Shown: positions 18,736-27,566, counted from the stretch's first letter. The stretch: DNA of 64,000 nt from Deltaproteobacteria bacterium (GCA_020848905.1 JADLHG010000030.1:1-64000), one strand, 5' to 3'. Made by a program: numbers and translations. The notes: generated from the letters alone by a model not told the origin.

Positions 18736-19222
18736 GCTCGTGTCTCCCTTGCTGTGTGAAGGTCTGCCGAGAGCTGATCCCACGCGCCACCTCACCCCTG
18801 TCGTCTCCCGCGCCGACCCGCCGAGGCCGGGCGCCCCGTGGACGCGTCGCGCCGCGCCAACCTGCGGCCCGCGGGGTCGAAGGGTTTTACGCCAGCCGAC
18901 GTCCTGCGCCTAGGGGCTCCGCCCAAAATTCCGACGCACCGCGTTCGCCGCCTGCAGGCGTCAGGCGGGAAGCCCGGCCCCGGGGCAGGCAGGCGCACCC
19001 CTGGCACAGGGATCCGGCATTTGGCGCAGGCGCGCCGAAAGACTGAGGGGGCACGACCTAAGGTGTTGATTCGGCGTGGCCGATTACAGGCACAGGACTT
19101 GCTCTACTGACAAGCGGTGGCGCCGAGCAGCCACCCGACGGGGTGAACCGACGATTCCCGGCGGATTCGGCTGATCGAAGGAGCCGAGCTCGGCCACGTA
19201 GTAGATAGGTACGGAGGTTGCG
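18736..19222. other. intergenic region, no gene seen
   Basis: 487 bases between the start of the Cys-rich gene and a small membrane-protein gene on the other strand. It must hold promoters for both. I see no convincing -35/-10 pair, terminator or RNA gene. The short open frames here look like GC-rich noise. Confidence 0.5.
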
Positions 19223-19390
19223 ATGCCGCTGCTGTTGGTTGCTCTGGTGGCTCTGTTCCTCGGCGCAGGCCTCGTCTCGTCCCTGGGTGCGCTCGTGCAC
19301 TGGAGCCGAACGCGCCGCGCCGCCTCTCGCCTCGCCGCCCCGCAGTACGTGGCGCTCCGCTACCCCCCGACCCTGCCCAAGCCCCGCTAG
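19223..19390 (+). CDS. small single-pass membrane protein
   Basis: 55 residues. A hydrophobic helix at about 2-26 (LLLVALVALFLGAGLVSSLG) is followed by a basic, Arg-rich stretch (HWSRTRRAASR) and a Pro-rich end. That layout fits a tail in the cytoplasm. A good ribosome site (acggaggttgcg) precedes ATG 19223, which is the main reason to believe the gene. No family is recognised. It stands alone, convergent with the secreted protein at 19416. Confidence 0.6.
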   Translation: MPLLLVALVALFLGAGLVSSLGALVHWSRTRRAASRLAAPQYVALRYPPTLPKPR

Positions 19391-19415
19391 CCCTGCGCGG
19401 ACTCCCGGCCGGTGA

Positions 19416-20678
19416 CTACGGCCGGACCTCGAGGGTCTCGAGCTGACCCATCCCGAGCCCAAGACGATAGTAGGCCAGGCCGTGCTGCTGCACGCGGCTG
19501 TCGCTGGCCCCCGGGAGCTGGAAGGTGTGCGTGAGCCGCGTGGTGTTCGACGCGTCGAGGCTCCCCGGGAAGTGCACCGCCAATCGGTAGGTCGCCCCGG
19601 CCTCGGGTGCAGGGATGGCCAGCTTCAGCGAGCCCGTGCCGCTCTTCACGCGCGTCGTCAGCGTGTGGCCGGCCATCCAGCGCCCTTCCATGTCCACGTT
19701 CGTGACGGAGACACGCGCACCGATGGGAAGCGCCGCGAGGAAGAGCAGGTCGGCCTGGCGCTCTCCGGTCGCAGCCTGGTAGGCCGGCGTGGCGAAAACG
19801 TTCCCGTCCACGACCCACGGCTGATAGTGGCGCTGCTGCCGCCCCGAGTGCACCGTCTCGGTGATCACGCGCGTGTAGCCGCGCTCGTAGCCGCCGCCCG
19901 GGAGCGGCATCTGGATCTGCTTCTCCGTCGAGCTCCACTCGGTGCGCTTGCCCTGCGCGTTCGCGTAGGCCACGCGGCGGGAACCTCCGACGGTGCACAC
20001 GGCGGAGACCCGCACGGGCGTGTGCACGGCGAGCGTCTCGGGGCCCGCGAGCTTCAGCGGCGCGGTGTGCCCGACCTGCCCGAAGGCGTCGAAGACCGGC
20101 TCGGGAACCGGGGCGTCCAGGATCTCGCGGAACGGCACGAAGCGCAGGGCGCTCGTCACCGCACGGCGCAGCGCGCCGGCATCCACGCCCTCGAGGCGCC
20201 AGGGCAGCACCTCCAGGCGGCCGTTCTCGCCGCACACTCCGGGGAGCTCGAGCACCGCCGACTTCTCTTGCGTCTCGATGCGCAGCCGATCCCCGCGCTT
20301 GAAGCCGCCGAGACTCCCTTCCCAGGGGTCCACCCGTCGGGGCGCGATGCGCGTCTCGGTGACCGTCGTGACCCACGTGCAGAAGTTCGCCCACGGCTTC
20401 TCGCAGCGCGCCACCTGCGGCTTCGGCGAGAGGAGCACCGGGCCCGTCGTCACCGGCGTCGGGCTCTGCTCGGGCGTTTGCCGCGCGGGCAAGCGCACCG
20501 CGACCGGCCGGTTCACCAGGTAGAGCGGCATCCCCGCGCGCGCACCCGCGCCTTCGCCCCGCGCGTGCACCGGCACGTTCGCGAAGTTGAAACCCTGCCC
20601 CTCGGCGAGCGCCGACGACGCGCTGCCGAGTGTCACGGCCAGCCCCGCTCCGACGAGAAATCGCGACCTCACGCGCAT
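19416..20678 (-). CDS. secreted protein, unknown function
   Basis: 420 residues with a signal peptide (about 1-24, ending SALA). The mature part is beta-rich with few cysteines. It includes a Cys pair region (ARCEKPWANFC) and segments such as RRVAYANAQGKRTEW and GYTRVITETVHSG. No catalytic motif is seen. ATG 20678 has a GGAGGG site 8 bases upstream and gives a clean signal peptide; the longer frame to 20888 does not. It lies just outside the left end of the integrated element. Confidence 0.7.
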   Translation of the reverse strand: MRVRSRFLVGAGLAVTLGSASSALAEGQGFNFANVPVHARGEGAGARAGMPLYLVNRPVAVRLPARQTPEQSPTPVTTGPVLLSPKPQVARCEKPWANFCTWVTTVTETRIAPRRVDPWEGSLGGFKRGDRLRIETQEKSAVLELPGVCGENGRLEVLPWRLEGVDAGALRRAVTSALRFVPFREILDAPVPEPVFDAFGQVGHTAPLKLAGPETLAVHTPVRVSAVCTVGGSRRVAYANAQGKRTEWSSTEKQIQMPLPGGGYERGYTRVITETVHSGRQQRHYQPWVVDGNVFATPAYQAATGERQADLLFLAALPIGARVSVTNVDMEGRWMAGHTLTTRVKSGTGSLKLAIPAPEAGATYRLAVHFPGSLDASNTTRLTHTFQLPGASDSRVQQHGLAYYRLGLGMGQLETLEVRP

Positions 20679-20871
20679 GACGAAACCCTCCTCGAGCGCC
20701 CGTAGTGCAGCGGGTGTGCCGGGGCGAATTCCCGAGCGAGGATGCGAGGTGATGACGAGAGCCCCCATCGCACTCCGCGAGAGAGCGTCCGAAAACCAAC
20801 GGCCGTTGTCCGCCCCCTGAGACATGTCGCAGCGAGCGGACACCTCCACGCGAACCGAGACGTCCACGAGG

Positions 20872-20901
20872 TTGACCTCGCCCCCCAAAGCCTGCTAGAC
20901 A
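20872..20901 (+). promoter_or_regulatory. promoter of the former tRNA-Phe gene
   Basis: TTGACC (20872-20877) and TAGACA (20896-20901) are 18 bases apart, with the tRNA 5' end 43 bases downstream of the -10. This is a natural tRNA promoter, now stranded in front of only a tRNA fragment. Confidence 0.55.
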
Positions 20902-20944
20902 AGCGGCCGTCACGGCTCGCAACATCGGCCGGCACCGACGCTAC

Positions 20945-20967
20945 GCCCAGGTAGCTCAGTCGGTAGA
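20945..20967 (+). pseudogene. tRNA-Phe 5' fragment; proposed left attachment site
   Basis: These 23 bases are identical to the first 23 bases of the intact tRNA-Phe at 41315, covering the whole 5' acceptor strand and most of the D arm. The sequence then diverges at once and no 3' half follows, so it cannot fold as a tRNA. The exact match to the acceptor stem marks it as a piece of the same tRNA gene. It is the expected footprint of an element that integrated in the D arm. Confidence 0.75.
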
Positions 20968-21007
20968 ACGAGCGCCTCCCCGCAAATGCCCTGATCATCC
21001 TTCCGCA

Positions 21008-22432
21008 TCAGAGTTCCAGCCTCGCTCGCGTCTTTCCGCTCCCCAGCACGGCGAACCGATAGTCGAGGTACACGAACGGCAGCCGTACCCGGATGCTCTC
21101 CAGGCACGCGCAAAGGTACTCGCGCTTCTCGTCGAAGCTCAAGACGTCGAGGCGCACCGCGCGGGGGATCAAGTCGGGAGAGATCGGTCCGAGCCTGGCC
21201 TCGCTCAGTTGCTCGTCGATCCGCGCGAGGTCCATGTCGAGGCGCTCTCGTTCTGGCCTGGCATCCTCGAAGGAGATCACGCCCTCGGCCACGGCCCGCA
21301 CGAGTCTCTGTTTCGCCTTCCGGCTGGCGTCGCGCTCGGCTTCCAGATTCCTTCCGCCCCCGAGGTCGGCAGCGCGGCGGTAGGCATCGAAGGCCCTCTT
21401 GAGCGCCGCACGGTCGCTGAGACGCCTTTCGACATCTTCCAGAACCCTCCTCTCCAGGATCTCCGCGCGGACCATCTTGCGGCCGGGACACTCGGCCGCC
21501 ACCTCGGTCCTGCTTGCACAGCCGTAGTACGTGGGCCGGTCGTATGGCTCGCCGGTGCGCGGGTTCTTCTTGTGGTCCTTCCAGGTCTTCATGCTGCGTT
21601 CGCAATGACCGCATCGAAGGATGCCGAGGCCGGTCAGGAGGTGCGCAGCGGTCGTGCTCTTTCCGCCGCGGGCGTTCCGTCGGCTCTTGGCCAGCAGCAC
21701 TCGCCTAACGAGATCCAGATCCATGATGGGAGGCCATTGGCCCCGGACGAGGTTGCCCGTTCCATCGTCCTGGTACCCAGCGTAGAAGTTCAAGCGGCGC
21801 GGCCTGAGCATCCTGCGGACCGTACCGACGGGGATTCCCGTCGCTCTGGCCGCACCGGAGGCCGCCTGCTCCAACGCTGCGCGCACCACCTGTTCCACGC
21901 GACCGGCATCCTTGCTCAGCTCAAGCCCGTGCTCCCCGAGGGTGTAGCCGAGAGGCGGGTGGCCGCCCGCCCATCTGCCCTGGTGCCTCGCCTCGGCTCG
22001 GCCCTCGGCCATCCTGCGCCTGATCTGCCGCATCTCGACCGCTGAGAGCCCGCCCGCGAGGTAGAGGTTGAACCATTGCAGATGCTCGTCGGGATCGTAG
22101 ACAGCATCGGGGGTCGCCACCTTCACCCCGTTTGCGCGGCACAGCTCGATGAACTCAAGCGACTGTCTGGCGGTCTCGTCGCGGCTGAAGCGCGTGTGCT
22201 CGATGGCAAGTACGACGTCCAATCTCCGTTGCTTGATCGCGGCGATGATCCGCTGGAGCCCGGGAAGCCGGGCTTGGTCCTGCCCTGAGGCGAAGCCGTC
22301 GTCTTCCACGACGACGACCTCCCATCCCCTGCGCTCGGCCACCGCAGGAAGTTGGTTGCGCTGGGCGTCGAGCCTCAACGCGGGCTTGCTCTTGTCCTCC
22401 CGGCTCTTGCGGATGTAGATGCCAGCGCGCAT
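21008..22432 (-). CDS. large serine recombinase (likely element integrase)
   Basis: 474 residues. The N-terminal resolvase domain has catalytic Ser10 in YIRKSRED and supporting residues in EHTRFSRDE. A recombinase domain follows, then a zinc ribbon (CGHCERSM and later CASRTEVAAEC). A charged coiled-coil-like stretch lies at about 345-420. This is the architecture of large serine integrases, which join attP and attB without accessory proteins. Its 3' end lies 40 bases from the proposed attL, the usual place for an integrase gene. ATG 22432 starts 5 bases after the stop of the 138-residue gene; no strong ribosome site is seen, so translation may be coupled. Confidence 0.9.
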   Translation of the reverse strand: MRAGIYIRKSREDKSKPALRLDAQRNQLPAVAERRGWEVVVVEDDGFASGQDQARLPGLQRIIAAIKQRRLDVVLAIEHTRFSRDETARQSLEFIELCRANGVKVATPDAVYDPDEHLQWFNLYLAGGLSAVEMRQIRRRMAEGRAEARHQGRWAGGHPPLGYTLGEHGLELSKDAGRVEQVVRAALEQAASGAARATGIPVGTVRRMLRPRRLNFYAGYQDDGTGNLVRGQWPPIMDLDLVRRVLLAKSRRNARGGKSTTAAHLLTGLGILRCGHCERSMKTWKDHKKNPRTGEPYDRPTYYGCASRTEVAAECPGRKMVRAEILERRVLEDVERRLSDRAALKRAFDAYRRAADLGGGRNLEAERDASRKAKQRLVRAVAEGVISFEDARPERERLDMDLARIDEQLSEARLGPISPDLIPRAVRLDVLSFDEKREYLCACLESIRVRLPFVYLDYRFAVLGSGKTRARLEL

Positions 22433-22437
22433 TTCAG

Positions 22438-22854
22438 CTACGCGACCCGCGATTCGCAGCGCTCGAAGTGAGGGCAAGCAGCGCTGCATGACACCTTGTT
22501 GCCGTCGGCACCCCCGTCACACGCTCCGCACACGAGCCGCTGGGCCATGATGGCGTTGAGCCGCCCGATCGTGCGCCAGTGCGCCTCTGTTCCCTTGGGC
22601 GACTGGGACGCCGTCGTTGCCCCGACGAGGAGCCTGACGATCCTCACCGGGTTGTCTTGGCCGCCGGCCGTGCGCGCTGGCTTCCAGGATGCACTGGCTG
22701 CGCCTTCACCCGTCGTTGGTTCCTCGAGTGTGCGGTGGAAGACCGCGGCCATGTCGGCATCGCGTGTGAGCGGAGGCGGCTTCCTGCGCCGGAGCCCTCC
22801 GACGGGCACTCGGATGATGGGGACCGGGTAGACCTCGACCTTGCGTGGCTTCAT
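22438..22854 (-). CDS. hypothetical protein with C-terminal Cys cluster
   Basis: 138 residues, no known family. The N-terminus (VYPVPIIRVPVGGLRRRKPP) resembles a stretch in the neighbouring RHH protein. The C-terminus has six cysteines (VCGACDGG, VSCSAACPHF, ERCE) that could bind zinc or an iron-sulfur cluster. It starts with a 4-base overlap (ATGA) with the RHH gene and is followed 5 bases later by the integrase. Its place in a recombinase operon suggests a role in recombination or its control, but this is inference from position only. Confidence 0.65.
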   Translation of the reverse strand: MKPRKVEVYPVPIIRVPVGGLRRRKPPPLTRDADMAAVFHRTLEEPTTGEGAASASWKPARTAGGQDNPVRIVRLLVGATTASQSPKGTEAHWRTIGRLNAIMAQRLVCGACDGGADGNKVSCSAACPHFERCESRVA

Positions 22855-23177
22855 GACTTACCCTTCTTGCGACATTTACCGAGATCCGCGTCGGCGTTTG
22901 GAGTCACGCTCTCTTCGTCGCCCGGCTCGTCGGGTTTCCTTCCCCGAACCCCCCCGGGGACCGCGGGGTCCACGACCTTGCGGATAATGGGGACGTACAC
23001 TGGTCCGCACTCCGCCTCCATCGCGTTCAAGCCCTTCATGAGCGACATTCGGAGCACGGCCGCCCGTGTGATTCCCAGCCTGGCCGCGAGGGTATCCGCG
23101 CGCTCCACCATCTCATCGGTGAGACGCAGCGTGGTGGTTGTCTTCGCCTCGTCTCCGACTATCGTCTTCTTGGGCAT
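22851..23177 (-). CDS. ribbon-helix-helix DNA-binding protein
   Basis: 108 residues. An RHH fold lies at about 12-52: strand TTTTLRLTDEMVERADTLA, helices and ITRAAVLRMSLMKGL. A disordered charged C-terminus follows (RGRKPDEPGDEE). Such proteins are dimeric repressors or accessory factors. It sits between the resolvase and the integrase genes and may regulate them or act as a directionality factor. A good AAGGAG site precedes the ATG. The inverted repeat at 24010-24041, upstream of the operon, is a candidate operator. Confidence 0.8.
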   Translation of the reverse strand: MPKKTIVGDEAKTTTTLRLTDEMVERADTLAARLGITRAAVLRMSLMKGLNAMEAECGPVYVPIIRKVVDPAVPGGVRGRKPDEPGDEESVTPNADADLGKCRKKGKS

Positions 23178-23198
23178 CGTGTTCTTCTCCTTCCCACT

Positions 23199-23939
23199 TC
23201 AGTTCCCCTCACGCCGAAGCAGCCTGCTGATAGTGGGTTGTCTCCACGGCGAGCTTACGCATCGCCGCCCGCGAACCCTCTTGCCGAGGGCGTTGAGATG
23301 GTCCGCGATCTGTCGTTGGGTCCAGCCCTCGGCGTATAGCTTCTTGACGAGGGAGATCGTATCCAGCTCGCCGGAGTCTGGTTCTAGGTGCTTCCCGTCT
23401 GCGGAAAGGCGCTGACCGAGGGGTATGCGACCGACCCTCTCTCCCTTCGCCTTCTTGGAGGCAAGAGCGAACTTCGTCCGTTCCGAGACGAGGTTCCGCT
23501 CCATCTCGGCGCCGGCAGCCATGACTGTCAGGAAGAACCGGCCCATCGCCGAGGTCGTATCGACCGCCTGCCCGCCGAGATCGACAAGGTGAAGAGCCAC
23601 ACCCCGCTGGTCCCATCCCCTCGTCGTGTTTAGACAGTCGCCGGCATCCCTGAAGAGGCGGTCGAGCTTCCAAGCGATCACGGCCCCGACCTCTCCCCGG
23701 TCAACACGCTCGCGCACCAAGTTGCCACCGGGGCGCTCGGCAAAGGGCCGCCCTGCGCTCACGCCGGGATCTTGGACGACCATGTCCAGCTCGAGCCCTC
23801 TCATCTCGCAGTAGGCGCGGAGGGCACGCTCCTGCGCTTCCATCGACACGCCTCCTGAAGCCTGCTCCTCGGTCGAAACCCGGCAATACGCGATGGCCCT
23901 GCGTCCGCTGGCAGGTTGTCGGGGCCTCGTCCGTCGCAT
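23199..23939 (-). CDS. resolvase/invertase-type serine recombinase
   Basis: 246 residues. The resolvase catalytic domain contains Ser22 in YCRVSTEEQ, DPGVSAGRPF, WKLDRLFRD and the dimer helix MGRFFLTVMAAGAEMERNLVSERT. A C-terminal helix-turn-helix follows (YAEGWTQRQIADHLNALG, then a second HTH-like PWRQPTISRLL). It is the first gene of a four-gene operon with the RHH protein, the 138-residue protein and the integrase. It may resolve multimers, invert DNA or assist the integrase. The AT-rich region upstream (23940-24060) should hold the operon promoter. Confidence 0.88.
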   Translation of the reverse strand: MRRTRPRQPASGRRAIAYCRVSTEEQASGGVSMEAQERALRAYCEMRGLELDMVVQDPGVSAGRPFAERPGGNLVRERVDRGEVGAVIAWKLDRLFRDAGDCLNTTRGWDQRGVALHLVDLGGQAVDTTSAMGRFFLTVMAAGAEMERNLVSERTKFALASKKAKGERVGRIPLGQRLSADGKHLEPDSGELDTISLVKKLYAEGWTQRQIADHLNALGKRVRGRRCVSSPWRQPTISRLLRREGN

Positions 23940-24009
23940 CGTTTGGCACCTCGGTGTTATTGTATGATGATAGCATATTGGTTGTAGTATGCACTAGCGA
24001 ACGGTAGTC

Positions 24010-24041
24010 GATACCCATCATGTGCCCAACCAATGAGTATC
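24010..24041. promoter_or_regulatory. inverted repeat upstream of the recombinase operon
   Basis: Arms GATACCCAT (24010-24018) and ATGAGTATC (24033-24041) match in 8 of 9 positions around a 14-base centre, about 70 bases before the resolvase start, in AT-rich DNA. It is a candidate operator for the RHH protein or a recombinase site. Confidence 0.4.
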
Positions 24042-24139
24042 ATTTGTGATGTTAGGCGACATGCCAGTAACGCACTGGTATCATTGTTGATCTTCTGTAC
24101 CCCTCGTCAAACGGTCGGAGGGCCTGGCAATGACCAGGG

Positions 24140-25546
24140 GTGGGGCGGGCCCTTTTGGCCGGTCCTGGGCGGGCTGGGAGCGGCTGGGGCCCCCTTCGCG
24201 GGAGCAGTGAGACTCCGCCGAATCGTTGGGTGGCGCCGGGGCCGGGGCCTGCATGTGAGGCCGCGTGTTCGCTGCGCGGCTTTCACCTGCGCGTTCGTGG
24301 ACTCGCCCTCGGTACAGGTCGGCGGCGTCCGGCCTCGCTCGTGGTCGTGCGCACGCACAAGCCGAAGTTTGTGCCGAAGGAGCGCGAGCGCTGCGCGGCG
24401 ACGGAGGTCTTGCAGGCCAGTCCCCCGGAGCTCCCCATCGAGCGCGGCCTCGCCGGTCCGGGGCTCCTCGCGGACACCATCGTCCGGCGCTGGCAGGACC
24501 ACCTGCCGCTGCATCGGCTGGAGCGCATCTACGGCCGCGAGGGGCTCGAGCTGGCGCGCTCGACGATCTGCACCTGGCACGCCGAGCTGGCGGCGCTCGT
24601 CGAGCCGCTGATCGACGCGATGTGGGAAGACGCGCTCTCGTCGCCGTACCTCTGCACCGACGCGACCGGCGTACTGGTCCAGGCCAACGAGAAGTGCCGC
24701 CGCGGGCACTTCTGGGTCGTCGCAGCCCCCGAGAGGCACGTGCTCTTCGGCTATGCGCCCAAGCACGATTCCGCCGGGGTCGACCGGCTGCTCGGCGACT
24801 ACCGCGGCTACCTCGTCGCTGACGCGCACACGGTCTTCGACCACCTCTATCGGAATGGCCAGGTCGTGGAGGTCGCCTGCTGGGCCCATTGTCGCCGCTA
24901 CTTCTTCAAGGCCTTGGCCACCGACCCCGACCGGGCGCGCCTGGCCCTCGCGCTGATCAACGAACTCTTCCGCCTCGAGCGCACCCGCGCCCGCGGCTCG
25001 CCCGAGCAGCGCCTGGCCGTCCGCCAGGCGGAGTCCCGCCCCATCGTCGAAAGGTTTTTCTCCTGGTGCGAGGAGCAGGCCGAGCTGGTGCTCGACGAGA
25101 CGCCGATCTGCAAGGGCATCGGCTACGCCCGCAACCAGAGGACCGCGCTCGAGCGCTTTCTCGCGGACGGCCGCTTGCCCCTGCACAACAACTGGAGCGA
25201 GCGCGAGCTGCGCCGCGAGGCCGTGGGCCGTAAAAACTGGCTCTTCGTCGGTAACGACGATGCGGCCGAGGTCAACGCCTCCTTCGTCTCCCTCCTCGCC
25301 AGCTGTCAGCTCCACGCCATCGAACCCTGGAGCTACCTCCGCGACCTCTTCTGCCTCATCCCCAGCTGGCCCAGACGCCGCGTCCTCGACCTCTCCCCCC
25401 TCCACTGGCAACAAACCTCCCAGCAGAGCGACACTCAGCAGCGTCTCGCCGCCAACATCTTCCGCCAGGCCACCCTCCTGCCGCTCGCCAACCATGACCT
25501 ACGTGATAGCAGCCCACCGCCTCCAAGTACCCACGCGATTCGTTGA
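24140..25546 (+). pseudogene. IS66-family transposase, N-terminus lost
   Basis: The recognisable TnpC part starts at about 24330 and runs through LPLHRLERIYGREGLELARST, the catalytic Asp region CTDATGVLV, VADAHTVFDHLY, CWAHCRRYF and the end LHNNWSERELRREAVGRKNW with its Glu. The usual N-terminal leucine zipper and zinc finger are missing; the first about 65 residues of the frame are unrelated low-complexity sequence. The partner genes tnpA and tnpB are absent and I cannot find terminal inverted repeats. This is most likely a dead IS66 fragment inside the integrated element. It is strongly GC-rich next to less GC-rich neighbours. Confidence 0.75.
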
Positions 25547-25591
25547 ACGGATACATCAGGACGAGCCTCCCAGCAGAACCCGTGCGTCAAC

Positions 25592-26275
25592 CTACAGCAG
25601 CCAAGTTTCCAGCTGCTCAAGCCATAGCTTGAACCGTGGGCATTCGGCGCGGATGCGTTCGAGTCCGATCTCCAGGATCGCAAGGCATCCCATCAGCGGC
25701 TTCTCATAGTTCGGCACGAGGGACACAACCCGCTTGGAGGGGGCAGTGATCGGAGAGTCGTTGATCTCCTCGGGACTGGCGAACGCATCACGGATGTTTT
25801 GGAAGTCCTTCTCGAGCCCGGGATGTCCTATCCCGGTGGCAAACGCCGCGCAGTCGCTGAACAGCAATCCCTCAAACTCGTGCATGACCAGGAAGGGCAT
25901 GAAGCGGCGAGCGTCGCCGAGTTGTTCCTCGACGTCCTTCAACAGTGCTCGCTCAACGACTTCAGCCCTCTGAGCGAAGGGCAGAGACGCCGCCTCCTTC
26001 CGCGATGGCCAGGCCCTGTCACCGTTCTGCGGAAGCGCATAGTAGTCCACCATTGTGGTTGCACGGCAGCCGGCGTCCTCCTTGAGGTGCTTGAGGATAT
26101 CGTCTCGCACGGAGCTCCATGGGCATATCCCGCCCCGACGCGCACGCTGCCGTGCGTTGCCGACCAGCCGAGCACTCACCTTCAGATAGCCGTAGCTGAG
26201 GAGGTGCGACTGGAGGATCTCGTTGACGAAGGTCTCCTCAGTCTGACCTTCGACGTGGATGAGAAGTCTAGTCAT
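25592..26275 (-). CDS. DUF4276 (TOPRIM-like) protein, defence-module partner
   Basis: 227 residues. The N-terminus TRLLIHVEGQTEETFVNEIL is the DUF4276 hallmark. Acidic motifs VEGQTEE (8-14), MVDYYALP and HEFEGLLFSD fit a TOPRIM-like metal site. The start at 26275 overlaps the stop of the AAA ATPase gene by 8 bases, so the two are translated together. ATPase plus TOPRIM-like pairs act as phage-sensing effectors in several defence systems (for example PARIS, which uses DUF4435). By analogy this protein could be the nuclease-like effector. That function is inferred, not known for this pair. A longer start at 26311 is possible. Confidence 0.78.
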   Translation of the reverse strand: MTRLLIHVEGQTEETFVNEILQSHLLSYGYLKVSARLVGNARQRARRGGICPWSSVRDDILKHLKEDAGCRATTMVDYYALPQNGDRAWPSRKEAASLPFAQRAEVVERALLKDVEEQLGDARRFMPFLVMHEFEGLLFSDCAAFATGIGHPGLEKDFQNIRDAFASPEEINDSPITAPSKRVVSLVPNYEKPLMGCLAILEIGLERIRAECPRFKLWLEQLETWLL

Positions 26276-27386
26276 CTCTTCGCTCGGTCGCCGGTCGACC
26301 TCCCAGCTCATTCTTCTCCCAGAGCTGTCCTAGGCTGTAGTCCTCAAGCCACGCAGCCAGCCTGTCTGGATCCAGCGGAGCAAGCTCGGTCGCCCCATTG
26401 ATGCGGTCCGCAACCAGAACCTGCTTCGGGTCGAAGTGATCCAGCAGCACCGGCGACTGTGTCGACAGGAGGACCTGTGTCTCGGCGGACGATTGCTTCA
26501 CCAGCGACGCAAGCATTGTGATCGCGAATGGATGAAGGCCCAGTTCTGGCTCGTCGACCACCACCACAGACGGCCGAAGTGGACCCGGCTGAAGGAACAG
26601 AGCCGTCAGGGCAATGAATCTAAGGGTCCCGTCGGAAAGGGACGAAGCATCGAAGTATGAGTCAGAGCCCTTGTGCTTCCACTCCAAGCGAATCTTGTCG
26701 GGATTCAACTTCTGCGGTTCGAGTTGGAAGTCATCGAAAAAAGGAGCCACCCGTTGAACGGTCCGCCGGATCAACCGATATGACGTCTCGTGTTGCTCGC
26801 GAAGGAAGTAGAGGAAGGGGGCGAGATTGGACCCGTTGGGGCGCAGGAATCGATTGTCGTTGAGGTCGGCTGTCTTCTTCATCGGCGACTTTGAGCTGGT
26901 GTCGTGGAAGTGGAATAGGCGCCAGCTGCCCAGGTGCCGTCGAACGTAGTTGCCGATCCGCCCGCAGTCGGGGCTGCTGATTCCCGCTTCCCCATGGTTG
27001 GGGATGAGGCTTTCGCTGTACGGTTGCTGATACTTGCGCTTGTCCCAGAACGAGACCCACTCCTCATTGACGTAGAGCTGGTCCGTTTCGCTGGCCTTGA
27101 GCGCGATCTCGTACTGATTAACGCCCTCCGTGAACGAGACGTGAAGTCGCACTTCCTCTGTTCCAGAAGACCCGAAGTGCAGGATTCTGTCGGCCCCACC
27201 GGCGCGTGCGACGTAGTCCTGAAGGGCCCCCTCGCGGATGGCATGCAGGAACTCGAAGACCCCGATGAAGTTTGACTTGCCCGAACCGTTCGGGCCGATC
27301 AGAACGGTCACTGGCTCCAGCTGCAGGCATTCGATGGCCCGAATGCTCTTGAAGCCCTTGATGGTGATGGTGTCTAGTTCTGCCAT
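26268..27386 (-). CDS. SMC/RecF-like AAA ATPase, defence-module sensor
   Basis: 372 residues. Walker A is GPNGSGKS at 31-38. An ABC-type signature (SLSDGTLRF) follows, then Walker B (VVVVDEPELGLHP) near residue 290 and a switch-like region STQSPVLLDHF. The start ITIKGFKSI is typical of the AAA_21/OLD-type ATPases. There is no TOPRIM domain in this chain; the DUF4276 gene next door would supply it. Such ATPases often sense phage components and release or activate the partner. It is first in a two-gene operon; the AT-rich repeat at 27535-27562 lies upstream. Confidence 0.82.
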   Translation of the reverse strand: MAELDTITIKGFKSIRAIECLQLEPVTVLIGPNGSGKSNFIGVFEFLHAIREGALQDYVARAGGADRILHFGSSGTEEVRLHVSFTEGVNQYEIALKASETDQLYVNEEWVSFWDKRKYQQPYSESLIPNHGEAGISSPDCGRIGNYVRRHLGSWRLFHFHDTSSKSPMKKTADLNDNRFLRPNGSNLAPFLYFLREQHETSYRLIRRTVQRVAPFFDDFQLEPQKLNPDKIRLEWKHKGSDSYFDASSLSDGTLRFIALTALFLQPGPLRPSVVVVDEPELGLHPFAITMLASLVKQSSAETQVLLSTQSPVLLDHFDPKQVLVADRINGATELAPLDPDRLAAWLEDYSLGQLWEKNELGGRPATERRDD

Positions 27387-27534
27387 GTAGTTGCCCTGTC
27401 GGGTGCACGTCTAGCGTAGCGCACGAGCCTCCATCAGCCACCTTCCTGCCATCGGTCCTCTTCGCGATTGGCGAGAGTTCTGACCAGGCTCGCCGTCTCC
27501 CAGGCACCCTATGGGTGGCGGGCAGGAAGCACCA

Positions 27535-27562
27535 CATTTGCATATCATAACAACATGCAATG
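27535..27562 (-). promoter_or_regulatory. AT-rich inverted repeat upstream of the ATPase/DUF4276 operon
   Basis: CATTTGCAT (27535-27543) faces ATGCAATG (27555-27562), a near-perfect inverted repeat around 11 bases, about 150 bases upstream of the ATPase start. A TATGAT on the minus strand (27544-27549) could be a -10. The -35 is not convincing. Confidence 0.35.
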
Positions 27563-27566
27563 ACTA

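Noticed and set aside
16150-18759. 869-residue plus-strand open frame opposite the second Cys-rich gene
   Set aside because: Same reason: low-complexity Arg/Ala/Val sequence repeating with the period of the opposite-strand units.
19030-19200. Possible riboswitch before the small membrane-protein gene
   Set aside because: The bases could form stems, but no known riboswitch core was found, for example that of c-di-GMP-I.
20945-21020. Functional tRNA at the left end of the element
   Set aside because: Only the first 23 bases match; the anticodon arm, T arm and 3' acceptor strand are missing.
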